From Tamaricihabitans halophyticus (GTDB taxonomy: Bacteria; Actinomycetota; Actinomycetes; Mycobacteriales; Pseudonocardiaceae): 64,000 nt of DNA. Positions within the stretch are counted from its first letter, which is position 1. Every line of letters begins with the position of its first letter. Position numbers and translations under genes: made by a program. Under the pieces are notes generated by a model. It had not been told where the DNA came from. It saw only the letters and a program-made list of their open reading frames with translations, and searched no databases. The stretch lies in the NCBI RefSeq assembly GCF_004340875.1, contig NZ_SLXQ01000018.1:1-64000 (forward strand), read 5' to 3'. This document shows, piece after piece, positions 55,301-64,000 of the stretch.

Positions 55301-58300
55301 CCGCGCCGGACGACGACAACATCCGCTATCTGGGTTTGTACAGCCGACCGGTCGACTCGATAAATCCAGAGTGGACGCAGCATGCCACTGGCTCGATCAG
55401 TCCAGCTCCGGTGGCCGGTGAACCCTCGGCCGTCGAATGGCCGCCGGCGGAGGCAAGGCAGCTGGACAGCGAGGCGCTCTATGCGTACTTCGCGGACGCC
55501 GGATTCAGCTACGGGCCGTCGTTTCGCTGTGTGCGGACGGTGTGGCAGCGCGCCGCTGACGAGCTGTACGCCGAGGTTGTGCTGCCCGAGGCCGCGGGGG
55601 ATCCGCACGCTTACGGACTACATCCCGCCCTCTTCGACGGATTGCTGCATGCCGGACTCCTGGCCTTGCCTGAGGACGCGCCCGGCCAGGTGCCGTACTC
55701 CTGGCAGGACGTCTCGCTGTTCGCCACCGGCGCCAGCTCACTGCGGGTGCGGTTGCGCGGCGCCGGCACCGATACGGTGTCGCTGTTCGCGGTGGACCCG
55801 GAAGGCCAGCCGGTACTATCGGTTGGCGCGCTGTCGTTGCGGGCGCCAACAGCGCTGGCCAGCGAGACCCGCGCCGGCGAGGCCTTCCTCCAGCTCGACT
55901 GGGTAATTCAACAAACCCAACAAACTTCCGCGAACCCGCAACCGAGCACGCTGCCGGTTGTCGGATCGCTGGCTGAGGTACCCGAGGATGTCCCCGGACT
56001 TGTGGTGTTGTCGCTACCCACCGAGCGCGAACCGGATGTGGCGACGCATCGTGCGCTCGAACTCGCCAAGGAGTGGCTGGCCACCGAGCGGTTCGCCGGT
56101 TCCTGCCTGATGTTGGTGACCCGCGGTGGGGTCGCGGTGGATCGGGAGCCAGTCGCGGATCCGGCCGCGGCGGCGTGTTGGGGTCTACTGAGGACCGCAC
56201 AGAACGAGTATCGCGGCCGGTTCGCCCTGCTCGATCTCGATCCATCGGGCCAACCGGAAGGGGACGCGGAGGCCGAACTCGACGCCGTCGCTGATCCGGT
56301 TCTTGCCTTGCTCGCCGCCGGCGAACCACAGATCGCGGTGCGCGGCGGTCTGGCGAGGGTGGCGCGTCTTGCTCCGCTGAGTGGCACACTGCTGCCGCCA
56401 ACCGCCGGTTCGTGGCGACTGGACGGCTCGGGGCACGGGAACAGCGCCGCATGGAAAACCGACCCACTGGAGCAGGACGCCGCGACTGACCAGATTCGGG
56501 GTAGTCTGGCCGCGCTCGCCCTCCTGCCATGTCCTGAGGTGGACAGGGAGCTGCGCGGCCGTGAGGTCCGCATCGCGATTGGTGCGGCCGGCCTGAACTT
56601 TCGGGACGTGCTCAGCGTGCTCGGCAAGTACCCAGGGGACAGCGGACTACTCGGCTCCGAGGCCGCCGGCACGGTACTGGACATCGGCCCGGACGTGGCT
56701 GGCTTGGCAGTCGGCGACCGGGTGACCGGCATGTTGTTCGGTGGCTTCGGTCCACGCGGAATCACCGACGAACGGCTGGTAACCAGGATTCCGGATGACT
56801 GGTCGGATGCCATCGCGGCGGCCGTACCGCTGGTCTTCCTCACCGCTTACTACGCGCTGGTCGATGTGGCCGGGCTCGGCCGCGGCGAGAAGATCCTCGT
56901 GCACGCGGGCGCTGGTGGTGTCGGGATGGCCGCGATCCAGCTCGCTCGGTATCTCGGCGCCGAGGTGTACGCCACCGCCAGCGAGTCGAAATGGCCCGCG
57001 CTACGCGAGCTTGGGCTCGACGATGAACACCTCGCATCCTCACGTGATCTCGCCTTCGCGGACAAGTTCGATTCGGTTGACGTGGTGCTGAACAGCCTTA
57101 CCGGTGAGTTCGTCGACACCTCGCTCGGGCTACTCGGTGCCGGTGGCCGATTCGTTGAACTCGGCAAGGTCGACCTGCGTGATCCGGCGTCCGTACCGGC
57201 TGGCGTGCGGTATCAGGCATTCGATATCGGTTGGGTGGACGCTGACCGGATCCAACTGATGCTGCGGGCACTGAGTGACCTGTTCAGCCGAGGCGTCCTG
57301 ACCCCACCACCACTGCGAACCTGGGATGTCCGGGATGCGGGCGCGGCCTTCCGGTACATGAGCCGCGCCGGGCACATCGGGAAACTGGTGCTCACCATGC
57401 CGCGGCAGCTTGATCCGACCGGAACGGTGCTGGTGACCGGCGGTACCGGCGGCCTCGGCGCGATACTGGCGCGGCATCTCGTGACCACGCATGGCGTACG
57501 AAACCTGGTGTTGACCAGCCGTCGTGGCCTGGTCGCGCCCGGCGCGGCTGAACTACGCGACGAGCTGACGGCCGCTGGCGCTACGGTGCGTGTCCTCGCT
57601 TGCGATATCTCGGAACGAGAACAGGTTGTCGAGCTGCTCGCCAACATCGAGCCGCGGCATCCGTTGACGGCGGTCATCCACGCGGCGGGGGTCCTCGACG
57701 ACGGCATACTCCCGGCGATGACGCCGGATCGGGTGGACCAGGTATTCGCCCCGAAGGTGGCCGCGGCCCAGCATCTCGACGAGTTGACTCGTACGGCCGA
57801 CCTTGCCGCCTTCCTGCTGTACTCCTCGGTCGCCGGCATCATGGGAAGCGCGGGCCAGTCGAACTACGCCGCCGCCAACGCGTACCTGGACGCGCTTGCC
57901 ACTCGGCGTCGTGCCGAGGGCCTACCTGGCACGGCACTCGCCTGGGGCGCTTGGGATCCCGCGGCGGGCGGCATGACCGCCGCGCTTGCCAGGGCTGCCA
58001 GGGAACGGACCGAGGAGGTGATCCTGCCGGCGCTGACGGTGTCCCAAGGGCTCGCCTTGTTCGATGCGGCGCTAGGGGCGGAGAAGGCCGTACTGGTGCC
58101 GGTTGCGACCCGAACTGGCCGGCCTAGTGAGCCGGTACCGCCGATCCTGCGGGGCATCTTCGGAGCCGGCCGGCGTTTTGCCGCGACCCGCGGTGCGGAT
58201 TCGACGGATCTCGCCACACGGCTGAGCGCCCTTGCCGACGGTGAACCATTGCGGTTCCTGGTCGACTTGGTCCGAGGCGAAACCGCGACCGTACTTGGAC

Positions 58301-58536
58301 ATGACTCCACGGAAGGAGTCGCGGGGGACCGCGAATTCCGCCAGCTGGGTATCGATTCGTTGACCGCGGTCGAGCTGTACAACCGGCTCAAAGCGCGCAC
58401 CGGACTGCGGTTGAGCGCGACCGTGGTCTACGACTATCCGACACCCATGGCGCTCGCCGAGTCGCTGCTGACCGAATTGCTTGGTGACGAGGTGCCGACC
58501 CAAGTCGGCGGGCAGGCGCGTACCGCCGACGATGAG
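52324..58536 (+). other. PKS module 1 of the last gene: KS-AT(malonyl)-DH-ER-KR-ACP, fully reducing
   Basis: KS from 52426, Cys at 52942 (residue 207); HGTGT intact, NFGHA where others have NIGHT, with the His kept. AT Ser at 54286 (GHSVGE) and HAFH at 54571-54582. DH intact (His 55141, Gly 55153, Pro 55168; second Asp in FDGLLH near 55636). ER about 56490-57400 with the NADPH motif HAGAGGVGM at 56902-56928. [10 protein letters not shown] at 57436-57459, LDD, Tyr at 57865. ACP Ser at 58357 in GIDSL. Only enoylreductase in the window. Confidence 0.9.
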
Positions 58537-61500
58537 CAGATCGCGATCGTTGGTATCGGCTGCCGGTTCCCCGGCGGCATCGCATCCCCGGACGATCTGT
58601 GGCAACTCCTCACCGAGGGGCGCGATACGCTCAGTCAGTTCCCTACCGACCGGAACTGGGCCGAACTGTGGTACGACGGCCAGCAGCCACCGGCGGACGC
58701 GCGGGCCGGATTCCTCCACGACGCGGCCATGTTCGACGCCGCCTTCTTCGGCATCTCACCGCGCGAAGCGGTAGCCATGGACCCGCAACAACGAGTGTTG
58801 CTCGAGATCGCCTGGGAAGCGCTCGAGCGGGCGCGGATCAACCCAACCTCACTGCGCGGCAGCAGGACCGGCGTGTACATCGGCTCTAACAGTCAGGACT
58901 ACAGCCACGTCATCGTCCGAGCTACCGAGGACGTGGAGGGGCACGCCAGCACCGGGCTGCCGGGCTCGATCGTGTCCGGCAGGATCGCCTATACCTTTGG
59001 CCTGGAAGGTCCGGCGATGACCGTCGATACGGCCTGTTCCTCCTCGCTGGTGTCAATGCATATGGCCGCGAACGCGCTGCGCGCGGGGGAGTGCACGCTC
59101 GCGCTTGCCGGCGGCGTGACCATCATGGCGACCCCGATGACGTTCGGTGGCTTTGACCGGCAGGGCGGGCTTGCGGCCGACGGCCGGTGTAAGGCGTTCT
59201 CCGATGCGGCCGACGGCACCAACTGGTCGGAGGGTGCCGCGGTTTTCGTCCTGGAACGCCTGTCCGACGCGGTGGCCAACGGACACGAGGTTCTTGCCAC
59301 CGTGCGCGGTTCGGCGGTGAACTCCGATGGCGCGTCGAACGGTCTTTCCGCGCCGAATGGTCCCTCGCAGCAGCGGGTGATTCGAGCGGCGCTCGCAGAC
59401 GCCGGACTGTCTACACAGGACGTATCGGTAGTCGAGGCACACGGTACCGGTACGACCTTGGGTGATCCGATCGAGGCCACAGCACTCCTTGCCACATACG
59501 GGCAGGATCGTGACCGGCCAGTGCTGCTTGGGTCGGTGAAGTCCAACCTGGGGCATACTCAGGCCGCGGCGGGTGCGGCCGGCGTCATCAAATCAATCTT
59601 GGCGATGCGGCATGGCACCGTGCCGCGCACCCTGCACGTCGGCACGCCCTCCTCGCATGTGGATTGGGCAGCGGGTTCGGTTGAGCTGGTCACCGAGGCA
59701 ACGGACTGGCCGACCGTGGATGGGCCGCGCCGGGCCGGCATCTCGTCCTTCGGTATCAGCGGCACAAACGCGCATGTGATCATCGAACAGGGCACGATGA
59801 TCACGACTGATGAGCAGACCGAGCCCACTGGTGCGTTGCCATGGGTGGTATCAGCATCCGATCCAGCCGCGCTGGACGCGCATATCGCACGGTTGAACGC
59901 GGCGGAAACGCCGTCCTCGCAGGTAGCCCGCGCCCTGTTGAACCGAGCGACGCTGGACCATCGCGCGGTTCTGTTGTGTACGGCGGATGGTGTAGGCGAG
60001 TTGGCTCGTGGTGTTGTTGGCGAGCCTGGCCGGTTGGTGTTGGTGTTTGCGGGTCAGGGTGCGCAGCGGCTTGGTATGGGTCGTGGGTTGTATGGGCGTT
60101 TCCCGGTGTTTGCGGCCGCGTTTGATGACGTTGTCAGTCGGTTTGATGGTTTGCGTGGGGTGGTGTGGGGTTCGGATGAAGAGGTACTAGCTGAGACTGG
60201 GTGGGCGCAGCCGGCGTTGTTTGCGTTGGAAGTGGCGTTGTTCCGGCTGGTGGAGTCCTTCGGTGTTCGGCCGAGTGTGTTGGTGGGTCATTCGATCGGT
60301 GAGATCGCGGCCGCGCATGTGGCGGGTGTGTTCTCGCTCGACGATGCCTGCACTCTGGTGGGGGCGCGGGCTCGGTTGATGCAGGCGTTGCCTGAGGGTG
60401 GTGCGATGGTCGCCGTACGCGCCACCGAGGATGAGTTGATGCTCTCGGAGGGTGTGTCGGTTGCTGCGGTGAACGGTCCGGACAGTGTGGTGCTGTCGGG
60501 TGTGGAGGAGGAAGTGTTTGCTGTGGTGGGGGAGCGCAAGTACACGCGGCTGAAGGTGTCGCATGCGTTTCATTCCCCGTTGATGGACCCGATGCTGGAT
60601 GAGTTCCGCGAGGCTATTGCTGGGATCGAGTTCGGTGAGCCGACGATTCCGTTGGTGAAGGATGTTGGTTCGGTTGACTATTGGGTGAATCATGTGCGGG
60701 ATACGGTGCGGTTCGCCGACGACATTGCCGCTTCTGATGCCGATAGGTTCCTCGAGATCGGACCAGACGGCACCCTCTCCGCACTGGTAGACGGAATCCC
60801 GACACTGCGCAAAGACCAAGACGAAGAAACCGCTCTACTGACCGCCTTGGCCCGCCTGCACGTCACCGGCGTCACCATCAACTGGCACGAGCTGATCCCC
60901 GTCGGGCAGGCCGCCGACATCCCTACCTACCCGTTCCAACGTGAGCGCTACTGGCCACGTACCGGCGACACCGCCGCGATCACCGGCGATCCCGCCGACG
61001 ACGAGTTCTGGCAGGCGGTCGACAGGGACGACACCGCGGACCTCGCCGCCACGCTCGGTCTGGAAGCCTCCGCACTCGAGAACGTCCTTCCCGCGCTATC
61101 CGCATGGCGAAACCGCCGCCGCGCGCAGTCCACAATAGAATCCTGGCGCTACCGGGAGGACTGGGTCGGCCTGCAACCACCAGCCGCCACGCTCACCGGA
61201 AGCTGGCTGGTGGCCATCCCGGACGAGCTGGCCAACCAAGAATGGCTGAACTCGCTGATCACGGCGCTCGGTCCAGCCGTGATACCCGTCGAAATGCCAT
61301 GTACCGCGGCGACTCTCGCCTGGGCGAACCCGGTACTGCGCGACCTGATGGTCGGAGAAGGCGAACCGCTGCGGTCGTTGCACGCCGAACGCCTTGCTGG
61401 CTTGCCTCGGCCGATCACCGGCGTCCTGTCGCTGCTCGGTCTCGTGCAGACCATCGCCGGAGCCGTCCCCACCGGACTCGACGCCAGCCTGGCGCTCACC

Positions 61501-64000
61501 CAGGCACTCGGTGACGCCGGAATCGACGCGCCACTCTGGACAGTGACAAGCGGGGCGGTGTGTGTTGGCGATGACCAGGCAGCCGACCCGACGCAAGCGG
61601 CCGTATGGGGTATGGGCCGGGTGGCGGCAATGGAACAGCCGCACCGCTGGGGCGGACTGGTTGATCTGCCTACCGAACTGGACGAACTCGCGATCCGCCG
61701 GCTGGTCTCCGTGCTCGCGAACGGCAACGAAGACCAGGTGGCGATCCGCCGCACCGGAGTATTCGGCCGACGCCTCGTACCGGCGCCGCCCGCGCCGAGC
61801 GAACCGTGGCAGTCACACGGCACGGTGCTCATCACCGGCGGAACCGGAGCACTCGGCCGCCACCTAGCCCGCGATATCGCCAAGCGCGGCGCCGCGCGCA
61901 TCGTGCTGGTCAGCCGGTCCGGGCAGCACGCCGAGGGCGCGGTCGAACTGCGCGACGAACTCACCGCGCTCGGTGCGACGGTGATCATCGAAGCTGCCGA
62001 CGTGGCCGACCGGGACGCGATATCCGCCGTGCTCGCCACCATCCCGGAGGAGAGCCCGCTCACCGCCGTCGTGCACGCCGCGGGGGTACTGGACGACGGC
62101 GTACTCGACAACCTGACACCCGAACGGTTCCAAGAAGTCTTCCGGACCAAGGTCACCTCCGCACGGGTTCTCGACGAGCTGACCGCCGGCCGCGACCTGG
62201 ACGTCTTCGCCCTGTTTGCCTCCACCGCGGGCGCGGTAGGAAACCCAGGGCAGGCAAGCTATGCGGCCGCCAATGCGGCACTGGACGCGCTGGCGCAGCG
62301 CCGGGCCGCGCGTGGTGACCGGGCCACCTCCATCGCCTGGGGCGCCTGGGCAGGCGAGGGCATGGCCGCCGGTGTTCGGGCCGCTGGCGGCGGGCGCACC
62401 GCGATGCTCGACCCCGCGCTCGCCGTTGCCGCCCTATGGCAGGTGGTCACCGAACCAAATCCCACGGTGGTGCTCGCCGACCTGCAACAACCGCACCTGC
62501 TGACCTCCTTACTCACCTTGCGGCCCAGTCCGCTGCTCTCCGCCCTCCCCGCTGCGGCTGAAGCGGCCGAACGTGCCGCCGAGGCACGGGAAGAATCCGC
62601 ATCCGCGGCGGCGGATCTGGTGGCGCGGATGCGCGCGCTACCCGAAACCGAACGCGCCGAGGCACTACTGGCCCGCGTGCGCGACGAAGCCGCCGCCGTC
62701 CTCGGGCACAGCTCCCGAGATGTCGTCTCCGCGGGGAAAGCCTTCCGCGAACTCGGCTTTGACTCACTGACCGCGGTTGAGCTTCGCGACAAGCTGTACG
62801 CGGCGACCGGTCTGACACTGCCAGCGTCACTGGTATTCGACTACCCGACGCCACAGGCGCTTGCCGAACACCTGTCCGACGTGTTGTACGGCGCCGGCGG
62901 CCCCGTCGAGGCGGGCGGCGTGACCGCCGTGGATACTGAGGACCCCATCGTCATCGTCGGGATGAGCTGCCGATTCCCCGGCGGGGTGAACTCGGTCAGC
63001 GAGCTGTGGTCGCTGCTCGCCGACGGCCGGCACGCCATCGGCACGTTTCCCACGGATCGCGGTTGGGACCTCGAAGGGCTCGCCGGCGACGGGCCCGGCC
63101 GCAGCGCTACCCGGCACGGCGGATTCCTCGACGGCGCCGCCGAGTTCGACGCGACACTCTTCGGTATCTCGCCGCGCGAGGCACTCGCGATGGATCCCCA
63201 GCAGCGCCTCCTACTGGAAACCTCGTGGGAGGCGGTGGAGAGCGCGGGCATCAACCCCGAATCGCTGCGCGGCAGTAAGACCGGCGTGTTCGTCGGTACC
63301 AACGGCCAGGACTACCAGCACCTCGTGCTGGAGGCGGGCACGGACGTAGCTGGCCACGCCGGCACCGGACTGGCTGCCAGCGTCATCTCCGGCCGGTTGT
63401 CCTACACCTTCGGGCTGGAAGGCCCCTCGGCCACGGTGGACACCGCCTGCTCGTCCTCGCTCGTCGCGATGCACTGGGCGGCCCAAGCGCTACGCGGCGG
63501 TGAATGTGACTATGCGCTCGTAGGTGCCGCGACCGTCATGGCCACGCCCATGAACTTCGCTGGCTTCACCATCCAAGGTGGACTCGCGCCCGACGGGCTG
63601 TGCAAGGCTTTCGGTGATGACGCGGACGGCACCGGCTGGTCCGAAGGGGCCGGTATGTTGCTGCTCGCGCGGCGCTCCGACGCCGAGCGCGACGGGCGCC
63701 CGATTCTGGCGGTACTGCGCGGTTCCGCGGTGAACTCCGACGGCGCGTCCAACGGGCTCACCGCGCCGAACGGGCCTTCCCAGCAGCGAGTGATCCGGGC
63801 CGCGCTCACCGCGGCCGGACTGTCTACACAGGACGTTGACCTGGTGGAGGCGCACGGTACTGGGACACCCTTGGGTGATCCGATCGAGGCGCAGGCGTTG
63901 CTGGCAACCTATGGTCAGGACAGGGAGTCGCCGCTACTGCTTGGTTCGGTCAAATCGAACCTGGGGCACACACAGGCCGCTGCTGGCGTCGCGGGGCTAC
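52324..64000 (+). CDS. Modular type I polyketide synthase, 5' part, NysJ-like
   Basis: Starts at ATG 52324, overlapping the previous PKS stop in ATGA; it is open to the window end, 3,892 codons. An N-terminal coiled-coil docking region (about residues 5-30, with [12 protein letters not shown]) fits the C-terminal tail of the preceding protein. Domain order: KS-AT-DH-ER-KR-ACP, KS-AT-KR-ACP, then the KS of a third module. Both complete ATs are malonyl-type. A fully reducing first module followed by a KR-only module is the plan of NysJ (modules 15-17), giving CH2 at C9 and OH at C7; AmphJ instead has its ER in module 16. The remaining modules and the chain-releasing TE lie beyond the window. 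Confidence 0.94.
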   Translation, partial: MSTSDGKVVEALRAAVKESDRLRKQNRQLVAATTEPIAIVGMSCRYPGDVRSPEDLWQLVSTGTDAIGSFPTDRGWDVDVLRDAETDERGMAVSQQGGFISGLADFDPGFFGISPREALTMDPQQRLLLETCWEALERAKMDASGLRGSRTGVFIGTNGQDYQYLMMRSLDDATGDVGTGIAASATSGRIAYTFGFEGPTMTVDTACSSSLVAMHLAARALRGGECELALAGGANVMCTPGPLLEFSRQGGLARDGRCKAFSDAADGTGWSEGVGVLVLARLSDALANGYPVLAVLRGSAVNSDGASNGFSAPNGRAQQRVIRAALADARLSARDVDVVEAHGTGTTLGDPIEASALLATYGQDRHHPLLLGSVKSNFGHAQAAAGVAGVIKMVQAMRHGVVPPTLHATPRSSHVDWNSGAVELATRAAAWPEADRVRRAAVSSFGVSGTNAHVILEQPPEPTVPDVTESTVAESNAASGKTWPVVLSGRSAEALAGQVDALVDRLAGTDVSVAELSHALTTTRTTFEHRLGFVATDTEAVLTALTAWQRSGAAPGVASEEAPARVRLGVLFSGQGSQRLGMGRELAERFPVFADALDAVLAKLDPRVREVMWGADPAELNETGWTQPALFAVEVALYRLVESFGVVADQVTGHSVGEITAAHIAGVLSLDDACTLVSARAQLMQALPRGGAMVSVRATEAEVAPLLTEGVSLAAVNGPEAVVVAGVADEVEAVLARLGERQHTRLRVSHAFHSPLMAPMLAELRAVVASLSFQQPEISMPGPVNDPEYWVSHVRETVRFADRMATLDEAGCNAFLELGPDSTLTALTTSGIAVPALRRDRGEEYAFVTALTRLQVAGVAVDWATLYQGTDTKPAELPTYAFRHVRFWPEITASAGDVSGAGLRPAEHPLLGAAVSVAGSGEYVLTSRLSRATAPWLVDHTIIGHVVVPSTALVELALYAGEHVGCAQLRQLTILVPLVLGEHDVLDLQVWLSAPDDDNIRYLGLYSRPVDSINPEWTQHATGSISPAPVAGEPSAVEWPPAEARQLDSEALYAYFADAGFSYGPSFRCVRTVWQRAADELYAEVVLPEAAGDPHAYGLHPALFDGLLHAGLLALPEDAPGQVPYSWQDVSLFATGASSLRVRLRGAGTDTVSLFAVDPEGQPVLSVGALSLRAPTALASETRAGEAFLQLDWVIQQTQQTSANPQPSTLPVVGSLAEVPEDVPGLVVLSLPTEREPDVATHRALELAKEWLATERFAGSCLMLVTRGGVAVDREPVADPAAAACWGLLRTAQNEYRGRFALLDLDPSGQPEGDAEAELDAVADPVLALLAAGEPQIAVRGGLARVARLAPLSGTLLPPTAGSWRLDGSGHGNSAAWKTDPLEQDAATDQIRGSLAALALLPCPEVDRELRGREVRIAIGAAGLNFRDVLSVLGKYPGDSGLLGSEAAGTVLDIGPDVAGLAVGDRVTGMLFGGFGPRGITDERLVTRIPDDWSDAIAAAVPLVFLTAYYALVDVAGLGRGEKILVHAGAGGVGMAAIQLARYLGAEVYATASESKWPALRELGLDDEHLASSRDLAFADKFDSVDVVLNSLTGEFVDTSLGLLGAGGRFVELGKVDLRDPASVPAGVRYQAFDIGWVDADRIQLMLRALSDLFSRGVLTPPPLRTWDVRDAGAAFRYMSRAGHIGKLVLTMPRQLDPTGTVLVTGGTGGLGAILARHLVTTHGVRNLVLTSRRGLVAPGAAELRDELTAAGATVRVLACDISEREQVVELLANIEPRHPLTAVIHAAGVLDDGILPAMTPDRVDQVFAPKVAAAQHLDELTRTADLAAFLLYSSVAGIMGSAGQSNYAAANAYLDALATRRRAEGLPGTALAWGAWDPAAGGMTAALARAARERTEEVILPALTVSQGLALFDAALGAEKAVLVPVATRTGRPSEPVPPILRGIFGAGRRFAATRGADSTDLATRLSALADGEPLRFLVDLVRGETATVLGHDSTEGVAGDREFRQLGIDSLTAVELYNRLKARTGLRLSATVVYDYPTPMALAESLLTELLGDEVPTQVGGQARTADDEQIAIVGIGCRFPGGIASPDDLWQLLTEGRDTLSQFPTDRNWAELWYDGQQPPADARAGFLHDAAMFDAAFFGISPREAVAMDPQQRVLLEIAWEALERARINPTSLRGSRTGVYIGSNSQDYSHVIVRATEDVEGHASTGLPGSIVSGRIAYTFGLEGPAMTVDTACSSSLVSMHMAANALRAGECTLALAGGVTIMATPMTFGGFDRQGGLAADGRCKAFSDAADGTNWSEGAAVFVLERLSDAVANGHEVLATVRGSAVNSDGASNGLSAPNGPSQQRVIRAALADAGLSTQDVSVVEAHGTGTTLGDPIEATALLATYGQDRDRPVLLGSVKSNLGHTQAAAGAAGVIKSILAMRHGTVPRTLHVGTPSSHVDWAAGSVELVTEATDWPTVDGPRRAGISSFGISGTNAHVIIEQGTMITTDEQTEPTGALPWVVSASDPAALDAHIARLNAAETPSSQVARALLNRATLDHRAVLLCTADGVGELARGVVGEPGRLVLVFAGQGAQRLGMGRGLYGRFPVFAAAFDDVVSRFDGLRGVVWGSDEEVLAETGWAQPALFALEVALFRLVESFGVRPSVLVGHSIGEIAAAHVAGVFSLDDACTLVGARARLMQALPEGGAMVAVRATEDELMLSEGVSVAAVNGPDSVVLSGVEEEVFAVVGERKYTRLKVSHAFHSPLMDPMLDEFREAIAGIEFGEPTIPLVKDVGSVDYWVNHVRDTVRFADDIAASDADRFLEIGPDGTLSALVDGIPTLRKDQDEETALLTALARLHVTGVTINWHELIPVGQAADIPTYPFQRERYWPRTGDTAAITGDPADDEFWQAVDRDDTADLAATLGLEASALENVLPALSAWRNRRRAQSTIESWRYREDWVGLQPPAATLTGSWLVAIPDELANQEWLNSLITALGPAVIPVEMPCTAATLAWANPVLRDLMVGEGEPLRSLHAERLAGLPRPITGVLSLLGLVQTIAGAVPTGLDASLALTQALGDAGIDAPLWTVTSGAVCVGDDQAADPTQAAVWGMGRVAAMEQPHRWGGLVDLPTELDELAIRRLVSVLANGNEDQVAIRRTGVFGRRLVPAPPAPSEPWQSHGTVLITGGTGALGRHLARDIAKRGAARIVLVSRSGQHAEGAVELRDELTALGATVIIEAADVADRDAISAVLATIPEESPLTAVVHAAGVLDDGVLDNLTPERFQEVFRTKVTSARVLDELTAGRDLDVFALFASTAGAVGNPGQASYAAANAALDALAQRRAARGDRATSIAWGAWAGEGMAAGVRAAGGGRTAMLDPALAVAALWQVVTEPNPTVVLADLQQPHLLTSLLTLRPSPLLSALPAAAEAAERAAEAREESASAAADLVARMRALPETERAEALLARVRDEAAAVLGHSSRDVVSAGKAFRELGFDSLTAVELRDKLYAATGLTLPASLVFDYPTPQALAEHLSDVLYGAGGPVEAGGVTAVDTEDPIVIVGMSCRFPGGVNSVSELWSLLADGRHAIGTFPTDRGWDLEGLAGDGPGRSATRHGGFLDGAAEFDATLFGISPREALAMDPQQRLLLETSWEAVESAGINPESLRGSKTGVFVGTNGQDYQHLVLEAGTDVAGHAGTGLAASVISGRLSYTFGLEGPSATVDTACSSSLVAMHWAAQALRGGECDYALVGAATVMATPMNFAGFTIQGGLAPDGLCKAFGDDADGTGWSEGAGMLLLARRSDAERDGRPILAVLRGSAVNSDGASNGLTAPNGPSQQRVIRAALTAAGLSTQDVDLVEAHGTGTPLGDPIEAQALLATYGQDRESPLLLGSVKSNLGHTQAAAGVAGL
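58537..62937 (+). other. PKS module 2 of the last gene: KS-AT(malonyl)-KR-ACP
   Basis: KS Cys at 59035 (residue 2238). AT Ser at 60292 (GHSIGE) and HAFH at 60562-60573; DNA of the AT is G+T-rich from about 60005 to 60720. No DH; a helical element ([13 protein letters not shown]) precedes the [12 protein letters not shown] at 61834-61857, LDD, Tyr at 62260. ACP Ser at 62764. Gives a hydroxyl, C7 in nystatin numbering. Confidence 0.87.
60628..60833. repeat. AT C-terminal tract nearly identical to 481-686
   Basis: Partner of the tract at 481-686, in the second module of the last PKS gene. Related but more diverged sequence lies in the AT of the sixth module of the large PKS (about 49435-49900). 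Confidence 0.85.
62938..64000 (+). other. PKS module 3 of the last gene: KS only, cut by the window end
   Basis: The KS has Cys at 63448 (residue 3709), HGTGT and NLGHT, and the window ends shortly after the latter. The AT and reductive domains are not visible, so no prediction is possible for this extension. Confidence 0.85.

Overview
The window is a 64-kb piece of a high-GC actinomycete chromosome or large plasmid that lies wholly inside one giant modular type I polyketide synthase (PKS) cluster. GC-rich third positions, LAL-type LuxR regulators and DrrAB-like transporter genes fit an actinomycete. TTA codons are fairly common even in the PKS genes, so a Pseudonocardiaceae-like host is possible, but nothing here fixes the genus. 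I see no rRNA, tRNA, CRISPR or mobile element.

Layout. 1-13650 (+) is the 3' end of a PKS gene: a partial AT-DH-KR-ACP module followed by two complete KS-AT-DH-KR-ACP modules. 13679-16375 (+) is a LAL regulator. 18832-16400 (-) is a tight three-gene operon: ABC ATPase, ABC-2 permease and type II thioesterase. A 398-bp divergent intergenic region follows. 19231-25154 (+) holds two more LAL regulators joined by an ATGA overlap. 25283-52327 (+) is a six-module PKS of about 9,014 residues. 52324-64000 (+) is the next PKS gene, again joined by ATGA and cut by the window end; it shows one fully reducing module, one ketoreducing module and the KS of a third.

What it probably makes. The six-module protein has a DH only in its first module, a methylmalonyl-type AT only in its third (with an A2-type KR) and a dead KR in its fifth. 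That is the plan of NysI/AmphI (modules 9-14) of nystatin and amphotericin, where it builds the polyol half with the C16 branch and the C13 ketone that closes the hemiketal. The next protein opens with a DH-ER-KR module, as NysJ module 15 does and AmphJ module 15 does not. Three LAL regulators and a type II TE beside the PKS are also nystatin-like. I therefore read this as a nystatin-type polyene macrolide cluster (inference from architecture). No sugar, P450 or glycosyltransferase gene lies in the window to confirm it.

What is unusual. The last two modules of the first PKS carry methylmalonyl-type ATs together with DH and B-type KR. If this protein feeds the six-module one, the olefin segment would be C-methylated, unlike nystatin or amphotericin. 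These two modules share a 1,865-bp stretch that appears identical, covering the KS end, AT and start of DH, as if an AT had been copied from one module to the next. The copied stretch has an extreme G+T strand bias that flips to C+A at its 3' end; similar patches recur at other KS/AT regions. Other points: a Walker-A lysine-to-arginine change in one LAL regulator, a nine-codon leader with a perfect Shine-Dalgarno sequence that ends one base before the six-module PKS start, and a possible gene remnant between the divergent operons.
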